Assembly (NCBI GenBank): GCA_015179125.1 | Contig: WHVA01000255.1 | Location: 62,001-126,000 of the forward strand | DNA length: 64,000 nt | Origin: Gautieria morchelliformis | Taxonomy: Eukaryota > Basidiomycota > Agaricomycetes > Gomphales > Gomphaceae | Reading direction: 5' to 3' | In this document: piece by piece, positions 18,554-29,124 of the stretch | Position numbering within the stretch: position 1 is the stretch's first letter | How the letters are laid out: each line of letters begins with the position of its first letter | The notes under the pieces: generated by a model | What the model was told of the DNA's origin: nothing | The model's input: the letters and a program-made list of their open reading frames with translations, nothing else | Database searches by the model: none | Position numbers and translations under genes: made by a program

Positions 18554-20830
18554 ATGATGATTCCAGGCAGTCGAAGACGGACACGGGCGACGAGCTCGCG
18601 GTCCACACCACTGGCGCAGCCCAGCGACACGACGGCTGACGCTACCCTGGACCAAGAGTCCAGGACACCAGAAGACGGAGAGATCGTGGATCTCACTGCC
18701 CTCGTCCCCCCAATGGAGGACGAGGAAAATCCCGACCATATCTCGTTGAGCGTGGTTGAGGAAGAGACGACGCCGGGCAACAAGCCGGCGCCACTCCCCC
18801 AATCCCCTCTGCCCAGAGACAAAGGAAAGGGCAGAGAAGTCTCACTGTCGTCAGATGGCAGAGCATCAATGTCGAGATGGGCACAAAGCCACGACTCGAA
18901 CCGCTGCTCACGAAGTAGAGTGACGACGATCGTCCCCGAATGGGGATGATGGCAAAAAGGGCGAGCCCCAGATGATGGTCAGGGCTCGGAATACTTGAGC
19001 TCAAGTCGCAAGAGCTTGAGAACTCACGCCGTCGACAATGAGACGGCAGAGGCACTGAACAAGCAGGTGCAGGATGCGCTGCACCGGAGCGTGCTCACGT
19101 GCCACAAACACGATCAGCTAGCATCACAGGTTCACAACATTGCCTCCGCCATAATGGCAATTGGAAAGGAGCTCCACCAGGCGGAGGAGATCAGGCTGCA
19201 GGATGCAGCCACACTGCAGAACCTCCAGACAGCCCTCCGCCCATGCGGGGAACACGACATGACACGGCCAAGCTCAGGACAGTCCGCAGCTAATAAACAT
19301 GGTCACGATGCGCAAGACCTGCGATGAAAGGAACCGGACAGGCAGCGAATGCTGCCGCCAGCCATCCCGGTCGAACAGGACGTGAGGTTCAGGAATGAAC
19401 CCCAAGAGCAACCGGCTGCCCCAACGGACAGCCGCAAGACAATCCAGCAGATTGTCAGGGAACAGGTGGCCTCAGTGCCTGACTCTGAAATGACGACCGA
19501 GAGCCTAGAGCTCGAAGTCGCGCACTGGCAGCGTAAAGAGGCCTCAGCCGCATGCCGCCATATGCAGGCCCTCAAGCTGCTAGCGAAGAACGCTGAGGAA
19601 GCAGTGGCCCAAAGCCACACCGCCCAGCAGCCCGACAAGCAGCTCAAGTGAGCCGTGCAGGACGCACGACAGGCGCGCGCAGCCTACAACAGCAGGCTGT
19701 GGATCGGCAACACGGGGCTGACCAGGGACACCAGGCACAAAATGCCCCCAGACTCGAGAGCACAAAATGCTCCCGATCCTGAGCCCGACCCGGGCCCAGG
19801 GCCCGTCAGGCCATACCAGCCTGCCCCGTGCAGCATCACAGCCGCGCAAGTGATCCATGGCCCCAATGGAAGGCCAGGGAATCCCAGATCAGGGTGACGT
19901 CGTACCACTCCAGCGGTATGACGGGATCACAAGGATGATCCGTGTGGTGTTAGCAGACGCCGCAGACACAGACCCAGAGAAGTCTGTGCTAGCAAAAGCC
20001 GGCGTGAAGCTGGCTCACCCTGAGCCATACGCCGGGGGATCTGACCTCTAAGAGTTTGAGATCTTCGTCGCAGCCATCTTAAGATGGCTGAAAATTAACT
20101 GCCTCCTAGGGCCAACATGCAGGTCAGCTACGTGGGCACTCGCCTAACCGGCGAAGCCCAGGAATGGTCCTTCGAAACGTCGAACGCTTCAATCGCCAGG
20201 TCCGCAGCTGGACTCTGGAAACAGTGATGCAGGGCCTTCAAAAAAGGTTCCTGCACACACTGATGTACCATCACACATCGAATAAATTCGATGCAGTCAT
20301 GCAGGGCATGAAGACCGTTCAGGAGATGCTGAACGAGCCCACGAAATACGCGGCGCGTATGATACAGCCGCCAGATGATTACACGTTCCGGAGATGGTTA
20401 GTGTCGGTGCTGCACGAAACACTGCCAAATGAAGTCCTCAAAAAGGGCTACAACGCCGAGAGCAGCTCTTCGAGATGGCCCGAATGATAGAGGAAGCATC
20501 CCGATACAATATGGGGATGCGCCGCGCAGAGAGCGCAGTGGCAATGGCAAGCGCTGCCCGGCTTACAGGGAGAAAGCTGTTGACACAGACGGGCCTAACC
20601 AGGCCCAACCTGTTCTCGAGAAGTGGAGCGGCCACCGCCCCCACACCCAGCACAAGCTGGACACCCGCCTGAGGCTAAACAGCCTCAAGCATCAGGATCA
20701 TCCCCGTGACCTGCCCCGCCAGCGAAAGCGTTGGGCCGGCCTAATGATCGGCCCAGCGGCAACCAAAGCAGCGCCACGTGCTTTCAATGTGGCCAACCTG
20801 GCCACAAGAGAAAGCGGAGTGCCCCCGGCT
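18554..20830 (+). pseudogene. Gypsy A gag (multiply frameshifted)
   Basis: Pieces in different frames make up a gag protein: an acidic, Ser/Pro-rich N-terminus; a helical segment with AEALNKQVQDALHRSVLTC and IASAIMAIGKELHQAEEI; the capsid-like segment near 20164-20490 (RSWTLETVMQGLQKRFLHTL, YAARMIQPPDDYTFRRW); and a CCHC knuckle near 20780-20830 (CFQCGQPGHKKAEC when frames are followed). At least four frame changes or stops separate these parts. Confidence 0.75.
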
Positions 20831-21109
20831 TAGGTCCGGTATCAGGACAGCGGCCATGAGGCATGAAGAGGAGACCGAGGATCCGGAGATGGATCTCGGT
20901 CAAAATTCTCTCCATAAAATTGATGAAGAGGGGGAGGGTGATCCCCAACCGAATGACTCTCCAGACAATGGAGATGCGCCCGCTGAAGAGTGGGATCCCG
21001 AGCAGTCCCAATATTACGAATGGGATGAAGAGGCGGAGGACACCACCTACAGGTCCAGCGCAATCAGATTTGCCCCGGAAGACGACGCCGCTACGAAAGT
21101 CATTGCGGC

Positions 21110-21658
21110 ATGCACTTCAGTCATGCCAGACAAGGCGGCCGAGCCGGTGTATCACCACGAAGCAAGCATAGCACACGGCCAACGCGCCCAGGCAGTGAGA
21201 ACCGTACCCTGTTGGGGTACTGGGAAATAAACAGTGTAAAAGCCCACTGCCTGCTAGATAGCGGCAGCGAAGGGGTACTGCTATCCCCTGAATTCACGCG
21301 AGCTACAGGGATGAAGACATTCTCCCTGGAGCAGCCAATCGCGCTGCAGCTAGCCTGCATAGGCAGCTGTTCCATGATCAACTATGGAACGAACATGACC
21401 ATCAAATTTGGTCATGAAACATACGATGAATATTTCGACATGGCGAACGTCGAATATTACGACGTGATCTTAGGGACACTGTTCCTAAGGAGATTCGGCA
21501 TAACCCTGGACTTCTTGAGCCCAGGGATGATCCGCAAGGGGAACAAAGTAATCCCCACGGGCAAGGTCTTGTTCAACGATGATGGATCGATGAACGAGGA
21601 CAAGGGGCCACAGGTGAGCAGGATCACCCGGGTGGCGAAGCCTAGCCTGGCTCATTGA
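21110..21658 (+). pseudogene. Gypsy A retropepsin-like protease
   Basis: The frame has the aspartic protease signature CLLDSGSEGVLLSPEFTRAT near 21250, with the D-S-G motif intact, and a downstream NVEYYDVILGTLFLRRFGI corresponding to the ILG flap/core motif (here VILGT). It overlaps the preceding gag frame and is followed by a linker to RT. The protease is preserved, although the rest of the element is not. Confidence 0.8.
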
Positions 21659-21737
21659 AGTCAGGAGGGCGAGTTGTCCCGACGACTCGTCCTCAAGCTC
21701 GCCCTACAATCGTAGGGAGAGGCACTCTCACCTAACA

Positions 21738-22084
21738 GTGACAGCGATGGGAAAAAGGAAAGCGGTTCCGCGTGCCGCAGACCCTAATAGACGCACACAA
21801 CGCCTAATGGCTTTTAAGCCAACCACCACCATCATCCTCACGGTTGATGACCTCCCTTGCCTCCGCGAGGAATGGATGGAACACATCACTGACCTAGTCA
21901 GTGGGATTCCACTGGAACTCCCGCCACTACAGGAGATCAACCATGAGATGAATCTCATCGATCCCAACAAGCACATGCGGTATCGACTACCGAAGTGCCC
22001 TGAACATTTTGGAGAGGAACTGTCGGCTAAGATAGAAAGATACACCACTGCAAAGTGGTGGATTCTGGCAGTCGCGCAGCAGGC
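21738..22084 (+). pseudogene. Gypsy A reverse transcriptase N-terminus, truncated
   Basis: The frame ends with the linker and first RT residues typical of this group: LPPLQEINHEMNLIDPNKHM, then YRLPKCPEHFGEEL and KIERYTTAKWWILAVAQQA. Immediately after this the frame enters the LTR at 22085. The following RT fingers and the catalytic YLDD box are absent. Confidence 0.8.
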
Positions 22085-22438
22085 TGTTATTTCGTTATTT
22101 CATTGCCTTGCCAAAATGGGAAGGACTGGGAGGAGTCTGCGCATTAACTCGAGCGCAGGAGATGTAGGAAAAGGAACTTGAGACTGATAGTGAGGACACT
22201 GTTAACTCACTCGACTGGACTCAACAATGTGAGTGAATGGGCTAAAACCAATGATTTGTTGTAGCTAAAGTCCTAGCTACTTATACAGTGGTGAACAGGG
22301 GTAAAACCCTATGGAACATTGGATTAGGAGTGCATACATCACCAATGATGTCAATGATGATGCTATGTGCCCCTAGGTGGATAATCCATTGATGATGATG
22401 TATGCCCCTAGGAAATACCCCTCTAGAATCCAATAACA
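22085..22438 (-). repeat. Left (3') LTR of the small LTR element
   Basis: Starts TGTTATTTCG and ends CCAATAACA on the plus strand. It matches 23293-23646 over the full 354 bp. Confidence 0.92.
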
Positions 22439-23292
22439 CTCCCCCTCAAGCTCGATGTATCCCTAGACTCACTAGGATACAGAGAGCTTGCATATTGACA
22501 GTGGTTTTATGAATGGGTCAGGGGGGTGCTGGTGGTGAAAATAGTATGCAGTGGTGGTGGAAAAGGTGAGCGGTCTGTACACAGCACTGACTTCATGGAA
22601 ATGGACTTGGAGTCAGGATACACAGGAAAGGATCTCCTGGACAGGGCTCTGCATAATGGAAGACCCTGTGGCGGTCCTGAAGCTTATGGGTGCCTGGAAT
22701 GAACGGTAAAGTCGTCAGGGCCTAGAGAAACATCCTTGGGTAGGTAAGTGAATAGTGAACGCCTTAGAAAGAGAAATCGAAGGGAATAACGGTGTTGGAT
22801 GAGTAAATGGTGAGCCCTGCATGGGGTGATGTTACTGGTGTCGTTTCACATGAAAATTGACATGGGAATCATGGAAACAGGGGTGGCATGCCCGGTGCAA
22901 GTCACAATCACAATGCAGTGAAAGCTGCGCGGCCGGCGCGGCTTATGCGTCGAAAGAAAGGGTCTGGGAGCCTCTTTGTGCATCCCAGAGATGTATGCAC
23001 ACTCCTTGAAGTGTGTGTCGTCGTCCGTGCTGTCCTGGAGCAAAATAGAGCGCGGGTGCGGTCATAAATGACGATGGAGTGGCGGTTGAGGTCTATGCGT
23101 CATCCAGAAGGTATAAGGACCTCTTGATAGTCCCTAGCGATGAAGGATAGATGTGGAAAGGTTGAATCAATGTTGTTGTTGGTCGTTGCACATGTAGTGT
23201 GCATCATAAGTGGTCGAAGACCGTCGTACAGCTTGTAAATCTGTGTGTCGTATAGAGAGAGAGCTCATGGTGAGACCATGAGACTCTTAATC
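22439..23292 (-). other. Non-coding interior of the small LTR element
   Basis: The interior has no frame with a recognisable domain. Its left end keeps the purine tract and a trace of copia pol end. Its right end carries a short hairpin, CTCATGGT/ACCATGAG at 23264-23282, next to the expected primer-binding position. Confidence 0.7.
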
Positions 23293-23646
23293 TGTTATTT
23301 CGTTATTTCATTGCCTTGCCAAAATGGGAAGGACTGGGAGGAGTCTGCGCATTAACTCGAGCGCAGGAGATGTAGGAAAAGGAACTTGAGACTGATAGTG
23401 AGGACACTGTTAACTCACTCGACTGGACTCAACAATGTGAGTGAATGGGCTAAAACCAATGATTTGTTGTAGCTAAAGTCCTAGCTACTTATACAGTGGT
23501 GAACAGGGGTAAAACCCTATGGAACATTGGATTAGGAGTGCATACATCACCAATGATGTCAATGATGATGCTATGTGCCCCTAGGTGGATAATCCATTGA
23601 TGATGATGTATGCCCCTAGGAAATACCCCTCTAGAATCCAATAACA
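23293..23646 (-). repeat. Right (5') LTR of the small LTR element
   Basis: Same 354 bp as the left LTR. Its right edge abuts coding sequence of the Myb/SANT-like gene. Confidence 0.92.
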
Positions 23647-24708
23647 CTCTTCGTGCATCTTGCGTGTCTCTGCACGTGCTTCCTCCAGGAGCTTGACCAG
23701 TCATGTAGTTTCAGTCCTCCGCCTCCCTCCCACACAGGAACGTTTCTGTCCGAAGCTCTCACGCGTATCTGTCCCAGATATGCTCGCCAATTGACTGCCA
23801 TCATTCTCCTTCTCAGAACTCCCAACCGATGGAGATGGGGAGCATCCTCGCTTCTGCCTAGGTCGCCGGCATATCACCATGGCGTCTCACATAGTCTCTC
23901 CCGCATCCTTCGCCACGTTCTGAACCTATTGATTAGATAGTTAGTAGCCAATAAATATCATGAACAAAGTCCTTCACTCACCTGTTTTTCACGCTCCTTC
24001 TGCTCCTCCCTGGTCCCTTTCGCCTCCAACTTGAGATGCTGCACGGCATCCAGCTTCCCTGAGAGTGAGGCGAACAGGGCTGGATCGTGCTCCCACTCTT
24101 TACCAAGAGCAGACCGGGGAGTCTTCTTTTTTCCCCCCTACTCTCTTCTAGTCAGCGCGCAATTTATATAAAATAATTATGCTAGGATGCACCTCCACCC
24201 AAGTGAGCAGGGATGCCACTTTGTTCTTGAGTGTGTCCGGCTCACGGTTCAGGCAAGACCCACTCTCTTGCACGCGCCTGGCCACTTCTTTCCAGTGTTC
24301 ACCCAGCTTTGCCCGTGGTGCCATGTACGGGTTGACCTCGATCACAGCGCGGAGGAGTTGGTCGAGGTCATGCAAAGAAAAGGCTTCATGCGCCTTGCGT
24401 GAAGATATGAGTTGTGACCCTAGCACACCTGACGTGTCCAACCTGGTGTTCGATGACTCGTCAGGTGTGCTAGGGGGTGCAGCGACCGAGGTAACGAGGG
24501 AGAGGGCGACAGCCGGTGGATGGGGCACATTAGTAGAGTTAAAGAAAAGGGCGGGACTGAGCCTTTCCTCAATCCCACCTGCTTGTGACGCGATCGGAGT
24601 GCTAGGGGTGTTATAAAAGACAGCGGGCGGGATTGGCTGCATACTCACATGCAACGCAGTGGTGGGCTGGAATGGACGTGTGGGTGTGGGCTGGAGTGGA
24701 CGCGACAT
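23647..24708 (-). pseudogene. Myb/SANT-like DNA-binding protein gene, truncated
   Basis: Three exons are readable. Exon 1 (from the ATG at 24708) has a Ser/Pro/Thr-rich start and then a Myb/SANT-like trihelix domain: LHDLDQLLRAVIEVNPYM, GEHWKEVARRVQESG, LKNKVASLLTWVE. A GTGCAT...AAAG intron leads to exon 2 (KEWEHDPALFASLSGKLDA) and a GTGAGT...ATAG intron to exon 3. Exon 3 holds a basic nuclear-localisation-like stretch (CRRPRQKRGCSPSPS) and ends in ARAETRKMHEE exactly at the LTR. In-frame TGA codons in exon 3, at 23887-23889 and again near its end, also break it. Role unknown; likely nuclear DNA binding. Confidence 0.7.
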
Positions 24709-24947
24709 TGCTAATATTTTCTCACGCGCCTGTAGGATAGGATTAGCAGTTCGGCGTACTCCGCAACTAATATATATTACAAACTAATATTGTCTAATAC
24801 CTCTCGATCACTTGCTGGCCACAGGCAGCAGCAGGACGAACAGCTGCACTAAGTTCCTCATTTGTTGCAAACCAATCAAGAGCCTCACTGAGGCTATCCA
24901 TGTATGGAATCACACTGTGTAACAAAGGGACTCTGTCCTGCTAAAAT
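24709..24947. other. Short intergenic segment
   Basis: AT-rich, with no recognisable gene. It may contain the promoter of the minus-strand Myb/SANT-like gene. Confidence 0.3.
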
Positions 24948-26079
24948 ATGTCAGTGGCTTTCCCTTATGAGCACACGATCCATGTTTGGAATGCAGACAC
25001 CGGGGGGCTCATTTCAGCACCCTTCGAAGGCCACACCAGTTTTGTCATGTCGGTTGCGTTCTCGCAGGATGGCAGGCGCATCGTCTCCAGCTCTGATGAC
25101 AAGTCGATCCGGCTTCGGAATACAGACAGCGGCCAGGTTGTTTCAGGACCATTCGAAGGCCACACTAACTTTGTCACGTCGGTGGCATTCTCACCCGATG
25201 GCAAGTGCATTGTCTCCGGCTCTGATGACAACGCAATCCGTGTTTGGAATGCAGATAGTGATGAGGTCATTGCCGGGCCATTTGAAGGCCACACCAACTG
25301 GGTCATGTCAGTGGCATTCTCGCCAGATGGCAAGCACATCGTCTCAGGGTCCGGTGACACCACGATCCGTGTTTGGAATGCAGACAGCGGTGAGGCCATT
25401 TCAGCACCATTTGAAGGCCACACCGACTTGGTCATGTCAGTGGCATTCTTGCCTGATGGCAAGCGTGTTGTCTCAGGGTCTTATGACAAGACCATCCGGG
25501 TTTGGAATGCAGACAGCGATGAGGGCATTTCAGCACCATTTGAAGGCTACACTGACTTGGTCAGGTCGGTGGGATTCTCATCTGATGGCAAGCGCATCGT
25601 CTCAGGCTCCGATGACAAGACGGTCCGTGTTTGGAATGCCAACAGCGGTGAGGCCATTTCAGCACCATTTGAAGGCCACACCGACTATGTCAGGTTGGTG
25701 GCATTCTCGCCCGACGGCAAGTGCATCATATCAGGGTCCGATGACAAAACAATCCATGTGTGGAATTTGGAAACACGCATACTGGGGTTGTGCCTATTCC
25801 TAGGCCAAGAAGATGGTCAGCCATGATTTGTTTAACATGGCAAAATCTGCTGATATCCTTTGAACAGCTAAATGGACTGGGTTTTGGAACAACTCATGGC
25901 TAGAAAGTGGCTGGTTACTCAATTCGCCCACCGAACATCTATTGTGGATACCACCCTGGTCTCAATCAGGTTTCTGGTGGCCCGGGAATACCACTGTCAT
26001 CACGCAGGGGTCCACAAGGCTTGATCTCAGCCAGTTTGTGCATGGCATGTCATGGGTGCAATGCAGAGAAGCTGTATAA
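24948..26079 (+). pseudogene. Orphan WD40 array with NLR-type C-terminal tail
   Basis: The first exon (to about 25810) encodes seven WD40 blades of 43 residues with near-identical units: FEGHTNFVTSVAFSPDGKC, IVSGSDDNAIRVWNAD. An intron (GTCAGCC...GAACAG, about 25817-25870) leads to a second exon with the tail found at the end of Agaricomycete NACHT-WD40 proteins: SGWLLNSPTEHLLWIPPWSQ, then TRLDLSQFVHGMSWVQC, ending TAA at 26077. The same exon arrangement and tail occur in the NLR at 49471-53183. There is no NACHT or N-terminal domain upstream, so this is the detached 3' half of such a gene, or a stand-alone WD40 protein. The first blade lacks its GH start. Confidence 0.8.
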
Positions 26080-26565
26080 GTTTCCCTGGCATGGCAAAAT
26101 TTCTCATTGGCATGTGGACACATTGGATTTCCTTCCACTATAGCAACTTCACTGCTGGACAGTTTCAAGGACATCCCTATATTCAATTACCAGTATCTAA
26201 CCCTGCTGCACCATTCTAACTAATGTACATGTAGTATAATAACCCACTGAAAATCTGTCGTGGACAATGTCTATAGCTAAGTCCAAATCCCTGCACCCAG
26301 CCCAGATACAGACAAGGCCCTCAGTGCCTGCCACAGTGTCAATACCTTGCTTTCACATCCTCACAGCAGTGGTCGCACTCCATGCCAACCACAACATCCC
26401 AAGATGCCCTTCTGAGATAATATCCTCCAGAACCTTTGTTATGACAAACATGATATGCATTCATTTCCACTGTATGAATAGTCATGACACGCACTAAGAA
26501 CAATCTATCAAGTAACGAATGCCACATGACAAACACATGCATGAGCATATGCTCACACAAATAGG
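26080..26565. other. No gene recognised
   Basis: Only short overlapping frames. The first 100 bp continue weak similarity to the 3' flank of the other NLR. Confidence 0.3.
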
Positions 26566-26596
26566 ATTATCTTATCTGCCGGCTAGATAAGATAAT
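26566..26596. repeat. Perfect 12-bp-stem hairpin
   Basis: ATTATCTTATCT and AGATAAGATAAT flank a 7-base loop, GCCGGCT. It lies in otherwise unassigned sequence to the left of a degenerate gypsy LTR. Confidence 0.85.
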
Positions 26597-26769
26597 AGCT
26601 GCCAGCCCCCCCATGGCTGTGCGCAGGCACCAACCTCGGTGATTGGTCAGTACCCGGGCACTTGACTGCGGCAAGCCATGCCTTTGGCAAATCTCAAATA
26701 AATGCTGCAGCACTGACCATGCTGCAAAGTACCACTGGACATGATGGAAATTAAGGGTCAAGGATATAT

Positions 26770-27018
26770 GGAGGTATAGGACAACCTGTGGGGTCGGGAG
26801 GTACAGGTGAGATAGCAATCAGGGGTGAGCATATGCAGGGAGACGGGCAAGATAAATATAACCAATTGATGCGTGATGGAATGGAACAGATAACTAAGGG
26901 GATAAGATCATGGGGTTAAGCTTGGGCATGAGCTCAGGGTCGGGCATTGTATCACAAGGCTTGGGTGGGGAGAAAGGTAGTACCGGTAAGTAACCGGCCA
27001 AAAGCCAGGTTCTTACAG
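26770..27018 (-). repeat. Diverged solo LTR of the gypsy B family
   Basis: This matches the 3' LTR of element B: shared GATGCGTGATGGA-like, ACTAAGGGGATA, ATCACAAGGCT and CCGGTAAGTAACCGGCCAAA segments, ending TTCTTACA. There are many substitutions, so it is older. Its right edge abuts a gag-like coding fragment without a purine tract. The left limit is not clear. Confidence 0.7.
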
Positions 27019-27039
27019 CCATTCCACTTCCTTGGCATC

Positions 27040-27204
27040 TCAGGCAATCTGTTCCTCCTCTGTTTTTTTCTCCACTGCTTCCTTGTGCTCCTGGGAAAGG
27101 CATTGTTTTTTCTTCAACTTCTCCCTCCTCTCCTTAGCTTCCCACTCTGCCTCCACAAGCTCTGCATCCAACTCATCGACAGTCGACTTGTGTGTGTCAG
27201 ACAT
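27040..27204 (-). pseudogene. Gag-like N-terminal fragment
   Basis: A minus-strand ATG at 27204 opens a short charged, coiled-coil-like frame (STVDELDAELVEAEWEAKER, EKLKKKQ) that ends in a stop at 27040. A TATA-like TTATATAAG lies about 70 bp upstream. Charged helical starts like this are common in gag proteins of basidiomycete gypsy elements. With the LTR at 27344-27832 it could be the start of an element cut by the solo LTR at 27018. The assignment is inference. Confidence 0.4.
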
Positions 27205-27343
27205 GAGGGTTATTTCCTTGCTGATGGTGATGGGAAGAAGCAAGAAACGAGACACAAAACAAAGCTTATATAATGCACATGCCCCCAGCAATCTCCAGGA
27301 TCTCACTTATGGCCTCATGGGTTCTGCCATTAGGGGGAGGTAC

Positions 27344-27832
27344 TGTTAAGACCTGCTCCTGAGTCTGAACCCGAGGCCTCAGTGTTGGATCTCACTTGGG
27401 AACCCTTCTCTGCTTAAACTCAGTTTTTCTTCGGTTCATTATTCACCCTGACTTCCTTTCCTAGATAGTCCTGTTCCATTCCTGATGATTATCTCCCTAT
27501 CCTTCTATCTTCTATCTACTTGATGTGGGCATTGATGCCCTCTTTCCATTCCTTGCAATTAGTATATACCCCCCCTACCCCCCCCCCCCCCCATCATGTA
27601 CACTAAATCCTCAGTTCTGATATTGACTTAGATCATTATATCTTCCTCTCCTCTGTCTGATCTCATTTCCCAAACCTTGGCTTGAAGCTGAATCCATTCC
27701 TGAGTCCACTTCTTGAAATTAGGGTGGAAACTGTAGCGGGCACAACCTATGAAGTTGAAGCCGAGCCCTCCATTCCTGAGCCTCAGCTCAGCGTTCGGGT
27801 TGAGTCACTAAGTACGAGTTATGTTCTTAACA
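27344..27832. repeat. LTR of a further family, with 8-bp inverted ends
   Basis: The 489-bp segment starts TGTTAAGA and ends TCTTAACA. On the plus side it is preceded by AGGGGGAGGTAC, a possible purine tract, which would make it a 3' LTR on the plus strand; a gag-like start on its left in the opposite sense argues instead for a 5' LTR on the minus strand. No target duplication is seen (GGTAC and CCAAC). A run of 15 C lies inside, near 27578. Confidence 0.5.
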
Positions 27833-29124
27833 CCAACAGTAACAACTATTCGCTGCCAACCAACCATGATGGTATGACCATGATGCTGCAGTGTCCACAC
27901 TGTCAAGGCCCACTCACTGCTTCCCTCCCTCACAAAAACACCAACAACACCACGAAACATCCAAATCACATAACACCACCCTACTCACACAATATATCGA
28001 CCAGCTCCTTTGCAAGCATATGCAAACCTCAAGCATTGTGTGAAGGTTCTTATAAATTGGTTAGATATATGAATTATATCAATGTTATGATCAGTAGTCA
28101 ATGTGTCTAGGTGCCTGTCCCCTCCCAGGTGTATGCGCCTTCTGACTAAGCTCAGGATGGAGGCTCAGATGATATTCCAAATCAATCATATGACATGGCC
28201 GGTGATAAAATATTGTTGAACAAGACAGTGATAAGCTCGAAGTCTTTGATCTCAGAGTAGTCGATAGCAGGTGGTAGTACTGTACTCTTAACCAAGAGTT
28301 GAAGTATATAAATGGGAAATAAATCATATAGCAATCAGACATGCATATAGAGGGTGGATGTTTATAAATGTCATATATATGTATATATAGCTTAGCTAAT
28401 CTATATTTCATAAAATATGCTCAACTCTGCCATAGGATCCCAAGACGCTGTCACCGGCCACCACCAATCTTATCTAAGTCTGCCTCTGTTAGAATGTGCT
28501 CCTCATGTCCACTCTGTACAGAGCACTCTCACTCTGCAATCTGCCTTTGCTGTCTGATCCTCAATGATCAAGTGAACATTCGGGGGCTGGTTGCATTGCA
28601 TGGGGAGGGTGGCTTGGGGGCTATGAGTATGCATGGCTGTGCCTTCCCACTCTTCCTTTCAAGTTTCACCAGGAGGGCACTGCCTTTTTATGCTCTAGAC
28701 GATAAGTTCCCTTGGTACTTGCAGTTGCTTCAGGCTCACAACATGCGCTCGCCATGCTTGCGGGTAAGTGTATCGAAATCTGACCAGGGTCAGACATAAC
28801 ATCGGTGCAGGTCTTATCACACCACCCTGCACCTTTGCAAGTTCTCTAAGTTGGGATGCAACATCAGCGTACCTAATCTTGGAATCATGGATAGGGAGTG
28901 GTGGGTGCCACCACCTGTAGGTTATATTGCTGCATCTAATGCAACTACAGGGATCCTCAGCCTGGTGCCAGCATCCCATCTAAAACTCTTCGGTGGTTAT
29001 TTTCTTGGGAATGGACTATTATCAGGTAAGAACAATTTTTTCTGTATTGGCGCTTAAAACACAGTAGTTGTTGGCCCTAGTTTCAGGATGCTGTCTACTA
29101 ATGAGTTTATGGTACTAATGATAA
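27833..29124. other. No gene recognised
   Basis: Scattered short frames and TA-rich microsatellite-like tracts near 28360-28390. One plus frame at 28368-28799 is cysteine- and histidine-rich but has no recognisable domain. Confidence 0.35.

Larger units (their letters stand above)
18202..22084 (+). mobile_element. Ty3/gypsy element A, 5' part only
   Basis: Plus-strand gag, zinc knuckle, protease and the first part of RT are present in order. The element stops abruptly at 22084 in the N-terminal RT region, where a small LTR element begins. No RT catalytic core, RNase H, integrase or 3' LTR follows. The gag part is broken into several frames, so it is an old relic. A probable 5' LTR starts at 18202. 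Confidence 0.85.
22085..23646 (-). mobile_element. Small non-autonomous LTR element with identical LTRs
   Basis: Two 354-bp LTRs (22085-22438 and 23293-23646) look identical base for base. They flank 854 bp of non-coding sequence. Orientation is minus: next to the left LTR lies a purine tract (GAGCTTGAGGGGGAG on the minus strand), and the adjacent 70 bp resemble the pol end of copia elements. No protein domain lies between the LTRs, so it must depend on enzymes of another copia element, like TRIM/LARD elements. Identical LTRs imply very recent insertion or LTR gene conversion. The outer flanks do not form a target duplication. Confidence 0.85.

Noticed and set aside
22080-23651. Target-site duplication for the small LTR element
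   Set aside because: The 5-bp flanks CAGGC and CTCTT differ; shifting the LTR edges by one or two bases does not create a match.
27570-27595. Run of C as a G-quadruplex or origin signal
   Set aside because: A single homopolymer run inside an LTR; there is no four-tract pattern or other origin feature.
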